Shown here piece by piece: positions 26,798 through 34,750 of a DNA stretch of 64,000 bases. A program made the position numbers and the translations under genes. Numbering within the stretch: the first letter of the stretch is position 1; every line of letters starts with the position of its first letter. The notes under the pieces were generated by a model. It had not been told where the DNA came from and did not search any database. It was given only the letters and a program-made list of their open reading frames with translations. Origin of the DNA: [Leptolyngbya] sp. PCC 7376 (GTDB lineage Bacteria > Cyanobacteriota > Cyanobacteriia > Cyanobacteriales > MRBY01); assembly GCF_000316605.1 (NCBI RefSeq), contig NC_019683.1:3394036-3458035 (forward strand). Direction: 5' to 3'.

Positions 26798-27724
26798 TCA
26801 AGCTGTCGGTGCAGTATTCACCAGTAAATTTAAAATCTGCGCCCCCACCAAAAATACGAAAAAACCAAAACTCATCAAACTAATAAACAAAACTTGCAGA
26901 TTGAGGAGCTGAATAGAGCGGCGTAAATCTCGTTGATGGTACTGCCGAATCTGTTTGAAGCTCTGGGGTAATGTACCGGCTTCCTCACCAGTGCGAATCA
27001 TCTGCGCCACCATGAGCGAGACATGGGGGTGAATGAGCTCCGACAGGGGTTTTCCACGGCGGACTTGGGGTTCAACACGCTGCAAAATTTGTTTGAGGCC
27101 AGGGTCAGGGAAATCCCGTTTAAGCCAAGTAAGGGCAGTGCCTAAAGACACACCACAATCAAGGGGCAGTTGCAGATAGCCTAGGTGAATGAGGGTTTGT
27201 AGGGCATATAAGTTCTTAAAAGGAGGAAGGGAACGCAGGCGATCGCCCAAAGGTTGCCAATGAATTGCGGCATAGATAAACCCGACTAGTCCCAAGGCTA
27301 CAAACGTTGCCACGAACCAAAACTGAATACCAGTAACCACACCGCCCAGCAGCAAAAAAATCACCATTGCCCAAGACCACAGCATCCGAAACAATCGCAA
27401 CACCATGCCACGAATCAAACGGCGGCGCGCAGACATTTCCAGCAATGTTTCTGCTAAATCTTCACAGGCGATCGCCAGAGCACCGCTTTTTTCTGCCATG
27501 CCCACCACAGCAATAGCCCAGGGTGAAAACTCTTTAGTCATCGAGCGTAAACTCGAGTGCAGACTTGCGCCACGATCTAACTTCAACGCAATCCGTTGCC
27601 ACTGTTCCCGACGCTTCCCTTTAGCACTAAGAGATGAGAGCCGAACAGCTTGACCCAAGCCAACCCCAGCTTTTAAGGTTGCCGCTAATTCCCGAAAAAA
27701 AACGGCTTGTCGTTGCTCATCCAT
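26798..27724 (-). CDS. Type II secretion/type IV pilus inner membrane protein (PilC/GspF-like)
   Basis: 308 residues from the ATG at 27724; a TTG seven codons upstream is less likely. It carries two T2SF domains: one with FFRELAATLKAGVGLGQAV and a second with LPLDCGVSLGTALTWL and MIRTGEEAGTLPQS. Two membrane segments lie at about residues 115-160 and a third near the C-terminus. It is shorter than typical PilC (about 400 residues). PilC-type proteins anchor pilus or pseudopilus assembly ATPases. No other pilus gene is adjacent, and the main pilC is likely to be elsewhere. Confidence 0.8.
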   Translation of the reverse strand: MDEQRQAVFFRELAATLKAGVGLGQAVRLSSLSAKGKRREQWQRIALKLDRGASLHSSLRSMTKEFSPWAIAVVGMAEKSGALAIACEDLAETLLEMSARRRLIRGMVLRLFRMLWSWAMVIFLLLGGVVTGIQFWFVATFVALGLVGFIYAAIHWQPLGDRLRSLPPFKNLYALQTLIHLGYLQLPLDCGVSLGTALTWLKRDFPDPGLKQILQRVEPQVRRGKPLSELIHPHVSLMVAQMIRTGEEAGTLPQSFKQIRQYHQRDLRRSIQLLNLQVLFISLMSFGFFVFLVGAQILNLLVNTAPTA

Positions 27725-27906
27725 AACATCTGCCAAAACGAACAACCGTTCGCGGCCATCTGAATCTTTGATATTTCATTAAATGGGTCATCGAATAAGT
27801 ATTTTTTCTTAGCTTTTTGGCGATCGCCCTACCCATGCCCCTAGGCTAATGCGATAATTAGGATTCGTGACGACCTTTAGTAAAGATTTTTGAGCCGAAA
27901 AATTCC

Positions 27907-28479
27907 ATGATTTCAGCCCGGCAACCTATTTTTAAGCGTATTGCTCTCAGTTTCTGTATTGCGCTTATGACAGTGCTTTCAATTTGCGTTTCCCCCGTCT
28001 GGGCGGGCATGGATGATGATCGCTATGATGGCAATATTTTTGTACTATACGCAGGCAATGGTTCTCTTGTACCCTCTCGTCTGACGCTGAAGGAAACCTT
28101 TGACCGAAAAATCCCTGCAATGATCGTCTTTTATGCCGACGATAGCAGTGATAGTAAGCGTTTTGCCTCAACTGTTTCCGAGGTTCAAGCCTATTACGAG
28201 AAAGTGATCAGCATTATTCCCGTTGCGATCGACGCTATTCCTGTAAAAAAAAGCTACGACAAAAACGAAGTGGGGTACTACTACTCCGGGAAAGTTCCTC
28301 AAACCGTTATCCTCGGTGCAGATGGCGAGATCTTATTTAATGAAGCTGGTCAATCCGACTTCAATATCATCGACAATATCTTCCGTAAGATTTTCGATCT
28401 GCCTCTCCGCGAAGGCGAAAATCTCCTAAAGCCCAGCCGTGCCTTTAATGAATTTAACTCGGGCTACGAAAAACAATAA
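27907..28479 (+). CDS. Exported thioredoxin-fold protein, thylakoid/photosystem I accumulation-factor-like
   Basis: 190 residues. The signal peptide ends near SPVWA (about residue 33). The rest resembles a thioredoxin fold (PAMIVFYADDSSDSKRFAS, then GKVPQTVILGADGEILF) but the CxxC pair is replaced by DDSSDS, so it is not a classical disulfide enzyme. I recall a cyanobacterial and plastid family of this form linked to photosystem I accumulation in the thylakoid membrane; this assignment is from memory. It is a single gene with its own terminator downstream. Confidence 0.65.
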   Translation: MISARQPIFKRIALSFCIALMTVLSICVSPVWAGMDDDRYDGNIFVLYAGNGSLVPSRLTLKETFDRKIPAMIVFYADDSSDSKRFASTVSEVQAYYEKVISIIPVAIDAIPVKKSYDKNEVGYYYSGKVPQTVILGADGEILFNEAGQSDFNIIDNIFRKIFDLPLREGENLLKPSRAFNEFNSGYEKQ

Positions 28480-28529
28480 TTATTTTTTGTGATTGATTTT
28501 ATCCCCTCTTAATCTATTGTTGATGCGAT

Positions 28530-28561
28530 AGAACCAGCTCTTCGGAACTGGTTCTTTTTTT
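28530..28561 (+). terminator. Intrinsic terminator
   Basis: AGAACCAG and CTGGTTCT form an eight-base stem with a short loop, followed by seven T. It lies 50 bases after the thioredoxin-fold gene stop. Confidence 0.88.
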
Positions 28562-28657
28562 ATCTAAATAAAGTCAAGGCGATCGCCTTTTTAAGGAAAG
28601 TCTCTGACATTCGTGAAGATCTTAAGCAAGAAAATACTGGGGAGAAACTAAGCAGAG

Positions 28658-29059
28658 ATGAATATTTTGGAGATTTTTCAGCGCAAAATTGGTTCTCAAA
28701 AGATCTTGATTTTGTCTGTGATTAGTCTATGGGCGATCGCCTATGTGATTGGGTTAGGCAGTCCAGCTCTGGGCAACCCCAGTCTCATTATTACCTCGCT
28801 ACCCATTGCTGTTTTAATGGGTTGGATGCTCATTCCAGAAAATTTTCTCCACAATGTCACCGGACTCACCCACGAAGTTACGCCTCAATGGTTCCACTTC
28901 ATTTACTTTTTTGGGTACTGGGCTGCGTTAATCGGTTTGCATATTGCCCTATTTCAAACGCGCCGTTGGGTTCTTTTAGTTTTATTGGCGATCGCCATAC
29001 TGACATCAACTTATGGCTGTTCGGAGTTTGTTGTTGGTGGCTTTGATGAAATGGGATAA
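28658..29059 (+). CDS. Small membrane protein, intact paralog
   Basis: 133 residues with four hydrophobic segments (about residues 18-36, 42-58, 80-100 and 104-122). Family unknown. It is paralogous to the interrupted gene that starts at 29171. Shared features are the QRKIGSQKIL/QYKISSQKIL start, LWAIA in the first helix, the ENFLHNV/GNFLNNI segment and an STYG/SNYG pair near the end. No enzymatic motif is seen. Confidence 0.65.
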   Translation: MNILEIFQRKIGSQKILILSVISLWAIAYVIGLGSPALGNPSLIITSLPIAVLMGWMLIPENFLHNVTGLTHEVTPQWFHFIYFFGYWAALIGLHIALFQTRRWVLLVLLAIAILTSTYGCSEFVVGGFDEMG

Positions 29060-29407
29060 AGCGTAGCTATTCAAAGATTACAGACATTAAAGAAATAACG
29101 ACTTTTTAAGGAAATTCAGTCTCTATCATGAAGCATCGAGACAGCATCGTATGGAGAAAGGAAGCGTAATATGAATCGGTCTAATATTTTTCAATATAAA
29201 ATTTCTTCTCAGAAAATTCTAATTGCAGCTGTGCTCGGATTGTGGGCGATCGCCCTCAGTCTCTCCTTCGGTAATTTCTTGTGGGCAATCAAATCAGAAG
29301 TCACACTTGCAGACATCCCAAATTTATTAATTGGTATGTCAATTGGTCTGCTACATCACTTTCCTGTCTATAGAAAGATCATCAAAAGAAACTTCATATA
29401 GCAATTT

Positions 29408-29980
29408 CTAGTCGAGTGAGGTGCAATAGCAGCAATGTGTAAACCAGCATCGAATATCATCAAGGGTAATCTTGGAAAAAGCTACCTCAATTGCCTTGTC
29501 TAGAGCTAGATAAGTTCTTGCCCCGATACTTTTCAAGGTACTTTTCAACTTTGACCAGCAATTTTCAATGGGTGAAAAATCTGGAGAATAGGGAGGAAGG
29601 TAAATCAACTTAGCTCCCACGGCCTCAATCATTGTGCGTACTGACTCTCCTAAATGAATCGAACAGTTATCCATCACCACACATGCTCCCGCCCATAAGT
29701 TTGGTATTAACTTCTGGCTGATGAATGCTTCAAAGGTTAATCCATCCGTACTCCCCAGCAGATGATAATTAGCGACCATTCCCTTGAAGCCTAATGCTCC
29801 AATCAAAGAAACATTCTTGCCTCGTTTACTGGATTTCGGACTATAAGCTCGTTTCCCTTTCTCAGAACGTGCCCTCAGTCTTGTCATGGCTAAGTTCACG
29901 CCCGATTCATCGATAAAAATCAAGTTTTTCGCTAGAGTCGCTTGCATTTTCTGCCAAAAATCATATCTGGCTTGTTGCAC
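29408..29980 (-). CDS. IS630-family transposase, DDE domain (ORF B)
   Basis: 190 residues from a GTG, or the second half of a fused product. The DDE triad regions are LIFIDESGVNLA (first Asp), VVMDNCSIHLGE (second Asp) and YLPPYSPDFSPIENCWSKLK (Glu), the classical IS630/Tc1 signature. The frame stays open upstream to the A8 run (TFYPDLKATKRVQQ), so it is likely to be read as a fusion with ORF A by a frame change. Confidence 0.9.
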   Translation of the reverse strand: MQQARYDFWQKMQATLAKNLIFIDESGVNLAMTRLRARSEKGKRAYSPKSSKRGKNVSLIGALGFKGMVANYHLLGSTDGLTFEAFISQKLIPNLWAGACVVMDNCSIHLGESVRTMIEAVGAKLIYLPPYSPDFSPIENCWSKLKSTLKSIGARTYLALDKAIEVAFSKITLDDIRCWFTHCCYCTSLD

Positions 29981-29993
29981 TCGTTTTGTCGCC

Positions 29994-30392
29994 TTAAGGT
30001 CTGGATAGAATGTTTTTTTTGAGGCTATATCCCATTCTTCTTAAGGTGCGATGCATGGTGCTATTGGCCACACGGAGACCAGTGCGTTTCTCCATCTCAT
30101 CACATAGTTCCGCTAGCGTCGCATCGTTTTTCTTGGTGAGCAACTGGCGCAATATTGTTTGATGCTCTTCGTTTAATTTGGGAGGTGTTTGTTGGCTTCG
30201 TTTTTTCGGAGCAATCGACCCTGTCAGTCGTTTTTGGTCGAGGAGCTTTTGTACAAAACTTTTCGCCACTCCAAATTGTCGGGCAAGACTACTTTGACTC
30301 ACACCACCCCTTTCGTAGGCATCCACTATTTTCTGTCTTAAGTCTAATGAGTAGGCTTTCGGCAAGATGCTACTTTCTTCCTCACCAGTCAA
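29994..30392 (-). CDS. IS630-family transposase, helix-turn-helix part (ORF A)
   Basis: 132 residues with two helix-turn-helix segments (YSLDLRQKIVDAYERGG with VSQSSLARQFGVAKSFVQKL, and later LAELCDEMEKRTGLRVANST). It ends shortly after a run of eight A (coding KKN). Moving to the ORF B phase needs a +1 (or -2) change at this run, so transcriptional slippage or a small deletion are both possible. The DNA-binding half recognises the element ends. Confidence 0.87.
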   Translation of the reverse strand: MTGEEESSILPKAYSLDLRQKIVDAYERGGVSQSSLARQFGVAKSFVQKLLDQKRLTGSIAPKKRSQQTPPKLNEEHQTILRQLLTKKNDATLAELCDEMEKRTGLRVANSTMHRTLRRMGYSLKKNILSRP

Positions 30393-30669
30393 CTCACCTA
30401 TACTACTTCATACACCTTGCTAGGCTGAAATTTGCTGTATTCCTCTCAGGCAATTTTTTAAATAATATAATTAGCGTTATTTCTGAATCTATTTCTATTT
30501 GGATTCACCTTATTTTTCTACCCATCTACTGGATCAGTTTGACAATCCTACATCTGTTTATTTTCCAAAAACGAACCTTATATCTTTTATCATTACTCGC
30601 TGCGATACTTTTAATTTCAAATTATGGTTTCGCTGCTTTTATAGATAACATTTCGCTCGATATATGTGA

Positions 30670-31389
30670 ATGATTTCATTCAACAGAGATCATCAATACT
30701 ATTGCCATCTTCAATCCTTTTTTATTACAAAAATGTGGTTCTCTTCATCTTCTTCACCAATAAAAATCAGATCGAAGACATTTTATAAACAGCTCAAAAG
30801 AATAACTCAACAATTATCAACAGCTTTACTCTTTGCGGCTAGTGCGCTAATTGTCATTTTATTTTCCTCTGGAGTGAGCATCGCCACTTACCCGAAAGTG
30901 AATTATCAGGGAACTTATGATTGCGCCATTGTCCTTGGGGCAGCAGTGGATGTCTCAAAACCCACACCAGTTTTTGAAGCTCGACTGAAACATGGCATTG
31001 ATCTATACCACCGCAATATTGTTAGGAATCTGATTTTCACTGGGGGATTAGGGGATGGCGATCACCTATCTGAAGGTGAAACGGGCGCTATTTATGCCGC
31101 AAATAATGGCATTTCCCAAAATAAGATCTTTTTCGAACAACAATCTAAAACTACGCCGCAAAATCTGATTGAAGCCCAAAAAGTGATGGCGAAAAATAAT
31201 CTAAATACAGCCATTATCGTGTCCGATCACTTTCATTTGCAACGTAGTTTTATGGTGGCTCATTGGCTCGGTATTAAAGCCGGAACTTCTGCAACTCCTT
31301 ACTCAAGATATCGCTCGTGGAAAACAAAATTCCCATTCCTATTACGAGAAGTTTATTTCTCAATTCAGTTCAAACTTTTTCATTGGTAA
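30670..31389 (+). CDS. YdcF/DUF218-type membrane-anchored protein
   Basis: 239 residues. A membrane segment at about residues 50-72 is followed by the DUF218 domain: CAIVLGAAV near residue 90, ARLKHGIDLYH, IFTGGLGDGDHLSEGE and VSDHFHLQRS. The family includes SanA and YdcF; the biochemical role is mostly unknown, with proposals in envelope metabolism. The start ATG overlaps the stop of the interrupted paralog gene (ATGA), so it was probably translationally coupled and its expression may now depend on the IS630 insertion. Confidence 0.8.
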   Translation: MISFNRDHQYYCHLQSFFITKMWFSSSSSPIKIRSKTFYKQLKRITQQLSTALLFAASALIVILFSSGVSIATYPKVNYQGTYDCAIVLGAAVDVSKPTPVFEARLKHGIDLYHRNIVRNLIFTGGLGDGDHLSEGETGAIYAANNGISQNKIFFEQQSKTTPQNLIEAQKVMAKNNLNTAIIVSDHFHLQRSFMVAHWLGIKAGTSATPYSRYRSWKTKFPFLLREVYFSIQFKLFHW

Positions 31390-31423
31390 AGAAGAGCTTT
31401 TTCTGCTGAATCGAACTTTCTTT

Positions 31424-32602
31424 TTAACTTTGAGAAAGACGTTTTACTTCTGCTGAACCTAAAATGTCATGAGCTTCTTTCAACAATTGCGGGATTTTAT
31501 CGCGATGGGGACTGAGATGTAGAACCTCTGTCAAATTATACTCAGCAAGTTTATCGGCTTTACGGCCAGGAAACCAATGGCCGCCATTGCCCATCAAGTT
31601 ATAACGCGCTTGTCCATATTCGATCATGTCGTAGGCGATCGCCAGATTTCTGAGCCACAAAATCATCGGTACATTAATACCGCCGGGAGTATCTTCATGC
31701 TTGGGTAAACCGACTTTCCAAGTTTTTACCCAATCCTCCCCAAGGGTGGCGATCGCCTGATTTTCTAAACGCACCAAAATTTCTGGCAAAATCAGCTCAG
31801 CCTGATCCAGCAGCGGTAAAACTTCTAAATGCTCATCAAAATCACTGGGACGAGCAGCCCCCAAACTCAATGTATGAACCTGCGGGTGAGATAGACAAAA
31901 CAAATCATTAAACACCATCGGGTGCAATGGCTTACACAGATCAGTCAATGTTTGCGTTGGCGTATGGAGATGCCCACCCTTATCCGATGGGCTAATAATA
32001 AACACGCCCATATCTTGACGCGTCGCTGCTTCAATGGCTGGCCAATTGTCCTGATTAATCCAGTACCAATGCAGATTTACGTAGTCGAGTTCACCCGTTT
32101 CAATTGCTTTGACAATAATGTCCGTTGGGCCATGAGTTGAGAAGCCCACATGACGGATACGCCCTTGTTTCTGTAATTCTCGCACCACTTCAATACAGCC
32201 ATGCTTAAACGTAAAGTCAAACGTTTCTTGGTTATTAATGCCGTGGATGCCAAATAGATCAATGTAATCTAGCTGCAAATAATCTAGGGACTTTTCGATA
32301 CTCCGACGAAATTCCTTTGGGTCAGCTTTTGGGGAGCCTTTCGTTTGGATAATCATTTTCTCGCGGGGAAATTGCGAGAGCACCCAACCCAGCTGCATTT
32401 CGGATGTGCCATAACCCCGTGCCGTTTCGATATGGTTAATGCCGAGGTCAAGCGATCGCCGAATCACAGCAGCCAGATTTTTTTGATTGTCATCAGGAAT
32501 ATCTGCGGGGGGCTGATCCTGCCATTTGAACTGGTAGCGCATCCCACCACAGGAGAAGACAGGCATTTGCAGTTCGGTACGACCAAAACGACGATATTGC
32601 AT
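31424..32602 (-). CDS. Aldo/keto reductase family protein
   Basis: 392 residues. The N-terminus MQYRRFGRTELQMPV is typical. The barrel carries NHIETARGYGTSE (the usual Asp of this motif is Glu here), IQTKGSP, the DYIDLFGIHG strand and a SPSDKGGHL stretch that contributes cofactor binding. It probably reduces carbonyl compounds with NADPH. The long C-terminal extension (about residues 280-392) is characteristic of a cyanobacterial subgroup. No CxxC iron-sulfur motif is seen in it. Confidence 0.87.
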   Translation of the reverse strand: MQYRRFGRTELQMPVFSCGGMRYQFKWQDQPPADIPDDNQKNLAAVIRRSLDLGINHIETARGYGTSEMQLGWVLSQFPREKMIIQTKGSPKADPKEFRRSIEKSLDYLQLDYIDLFGIHGINNQETFDFTFKHGCIEVVRELQKQGRIRHVGFSTHGPTDIIVKAIETGELDYVNLHWYWINQDNWPAIEAATRQDMGVFIISPSDKGGHLHTPTQTLTDLCKPLHPMVFNDLFCLSHPQVHTLSLGAARPSDFDEHLEVLPLLDQAELILPEILVRLENQAIATLGEDWVKTWKVGLPKHEDTPGGINVPMILWLRNLAIAYDMIEYGQARYNLMGNGGHWFPGRKADKLAEYNLTEVLHLSPHRDKIPQLLKEAHDILGSAEVKRLSQS

Positions 32603-32652
32603 AGATCTGAAAATTCATCTAAAAAAGCACTTCTTCAGAATAACGAAAACTT

Positions 32653-34482
32653 TTAGTCACTGATATGCAAACGTTCATCAGTCTTTGCACCACCAGAACG
32701 TAGAACACCGCCCTGACTTTTTGTATAATCAATCAACTCTTCTCGAAGAAATAAGCCTGTATCTTTTGTCGGTAATGTGTCGAGTTTCATCACAGCCAGT
32801 TTTTGTTCTTGGGCAGCAGTTTCCCAGTGACTTGCAGGTTGGCGTAAAAAGCTATGGCTCACGATCGTAAAAGTCTGATCTAGCTGTTCTTGAAGAGAAC
32901 ACCCATTCACAGAAACTTCTGCAATCTGGGTACTGTGGCGATCGCCGCCCCGAATAATCTTGTAGCGAATTTGCTCACTGAATTGAATAAATCCCCGTTC
33001 AATATGAGGCTCCCGGCGACGATTGGCACGACGCGCATTATCCAATAAAAATTGCTGAAGTTGTTTACCCGTGAGCTGAAACAAACTTAGGGTATCGGAA
33101 TAGGGCATCAACGCAAACCAATCTGAATACATCAATGGTCTCGCAGGCAAACCTGTACTGAGCACCGTTGCATCGGTCATCGCAAAATCAACGTCATATC
33201 CCTGTTTTTTGACCTGGGCGAGCATCCCCGCTGTCACAAAATTGGCGATCGCCAACTCCCGGCTCGCAAAATCATTCAATACAGCATCAATCGCAAGATC
33301 TGGGTGAGTTTCCACTTTTCCGAGTGGTTGGGTTAACTTCTGCTCTAGCGAACCCAAAATTGGCGCAATATGCTCTTCTTCAAAAGACTGGTCAATCGGT
33401 AAATCTGACGTTGCTGTTAATTTGGCATTTGTCACTGTCACCGTTTGCTGATCCTGGAGGGTAATGGTCAGCTCACCAAGAAAACGCCCCATCGATCCCG
33501 CCTGCATAATCGGAATCCCATTAACAATATTATTTGGACTTAACCCACTTTCATTCAAAATATGGTGAGTATGGCCTCCGATAATTGCATCCACAGCGCC
33601 ATAGGGTAAAGCTTCAGCTAGTTGGCGATCGCCATATCCTTCCATAGCAGCACTCGTCGCGTGAAGATCGTAGCCAAGATGACTCAATACAATAAGCACA
33701 TGGCAATAAGGACGCAGCACAGGTAGTAAATTATTCACGACTTCAACTGGATCTGCGAACTTCAGCAGCCTCGCCTCTGCACTCTTCATCTGAGCCGCTG
33801 TTGTTAATCCAATAATGCCAACCCGTACCCCTTTCACATCCACTAAAGCTGACGGATAAACCCATGGTTTTAAAGTCGGTGGTACATGGAGATTCGCTGA
33901 TAAGACGGGAAATTTTTTCGAGCGCTCAATAATATGGCTGAGAGTTTGAATCCCTAAATCAAGATCATGATTACCTAACGCTGCCGCATCTACCCCAAGA
34001 TCTTGGTAAAGCTCATAAGGATGATGTTGTTCTGCCATGAGAATATCGAAGGGCGTACCAACCATGTCATCACCCGCCGATAGGAGGAGAGCGCCCGCTT
34101 GAGGATTATTCCGATATTTCTGCTGTTGATTTTTATATCGGGACACGATGCGCGAAAAAACGGGTGTATTCCCGGTAGATGTGAGGTGACTAATCCGTCC
34201 ATGTAAATCGTTAAAATGAAGGATTTTCAGGCGGAAAGGCGTATGAACAGGCAAACTTGTTGCAGTCGGAATTTGATAACGACTTGAGATATTATTTTCG
34301 ACTTCAATGCCAGTGGTTGGACGAGTGGCATCACCTCGAAACACAAATCTTTGGCGTTGAGTGCAGGGAGCCTGGAATGGACAAGAGGCTATGGTCAGGG
34401 TATTGGGATGGTCAGAACCAAGAAATCCTTGCTCATGGGCAGCCTGAAGATCTCGCTGACTATTTTTTTCGTTTAACGCCAT
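32653..34482 (-). CDS. 5'-nucleotidase/UshA-like metallophosphoesterase
   Basis: 609 residues. The N-terminal metallophosphoesterase domain has FNDLHGR (about residue 91), SAGDDMVG, ALGNHDLDLG, VLSHLGYD and IIGGHTHH, a complete set of metal ligands. The C-terminal 5'-nucleotidase domain has ATVLSTGLPARPL and an FALMPYSDTL-like binding loop. Members hydrolyse nucleotides or cyclic nucleotides in the periplasm. No signal peptide is obvious, because the first 90 residues look unusual and polar; either the true start lies further in or export uses an atypical signal. Confidence 0.85.
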   Translation of the reverse strand: MALNEKNSQRDLQAAHEQGFLGSDHPNTLTIASCPFQAPCTQRQRFVFRGDATRPTTGIEVENNISSRYQIPTATSLPVHTPFRLKILHFNDLHGRISHLTSTGNTPVFSRIVSRYKNQQQKYRNNPQAGALLLSAGDDMVGTPFDILMAEQHHPYELYQDLGVDAAALGNHDLDLGIQTLSHIIERSKKFPVLSANLHVPPTLKPWVYPSALVDVKGVRVGIIGLTTAAQMKSAEARLLKFADPVEVVNNLLPVLRPYCHVLIVLSHLGYDLHATSAAMEGYGDRQLAEALPYGAVDAIIGGHTHHILNESGLSPNNIVNGIPIMQAGSMGRFLGELTITLQDQQTVTVTNAKLTATSDLPIDQSFEEEHIAPILGSLEQKLTQPLGKVETHPDLAIDAVLNDFASRELAIANFVTAGMLAQVKKQGYDVDFAMTDATVLSTGLPARPLMYSDWFALMPYSDTLSLFQLTGKQLQQFLLDNARRANRRREPHIERGFIQFSEQIRYKIIRGGDRHSTQIAEVSVNGCSLQEQLDQTFTIVSHSFLRQPASHWETAAQEQKLAVMKLDTLPTKDTGLFLREELIDYTKSQGGVLRSGGAKTDERLHISD

Positions 34483-34665
34483 ACCATTCCCTTTATTAGT
34501 GCTGAAATCGACTAAATATTTTGCGGCAAGAACACAGATAGATTCTTTGAAAGTCTATTTCCTGAAGCTTTGCATGGTTCTTTAATGGCAACGTTAAGGT
34601 GATGTTGTTATTTCGTGAATTTTTGCAAATGGTGAGTGCTTTCGTGATCTAATAGCAAGGTTAAA

Positions 34666-34695
34666 GACAAAAAAGACACGACTATAGTCGTGTCT
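34666..34695 (-). terminator. Intrinsic terminator of the mechanosensitive-channel-like gene
   Basis: Palindrome AGACACGACTATAGTCGTGTCT (34674-34695) with a run of T when read on the minus strand. It lies 55 bases beyond the stop of the 34751-36349 gene. Confidence 0.88.
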
Positions 34696-34750
34696 CAAAA
34701 TGATTTATCTAAATTTGAATGATTAGAAATTTAATTGCGCAATGAAAGTT

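Larger units (their letters stand above)
29399..30437 (-). mobile_element. IS630-family insertion sequence
   Basis: 1039 bases with imperfect terminal repeats (TAGCAATTTC at the left, CAGCAAATTTC at the right read on the other strand, with more matches inward at AGGTG). It is flanked by a TA duplication, the target of this family (29397-29398 and 30438-30439). Two transposase frames are on the minus strand. An A8 run (30013-30020 as T on the plus strand) lies near the junction of the frames. Confidence 0.9.
29171..30673 (+). pseudogene. Small membrane protein paralog interrupted by an IS630-family element
   Basis: The 5' part runs 29171-29398 and the 3' part 30440-30673. Taking out 29399-30437 and one copy of the TA duplication rejoins the frame perfectly: IIKRNFI continues into FLSGNFLNNIIS and on to the TGA at 30673. 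The restored 153-residue protein aligns along its length with the product of 28658-29059, including the segment that spans the junction. The broken copy still reads to a stop just inside the element. It probably formed a tandem pair with the intact gene. Confidence 0.88.
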
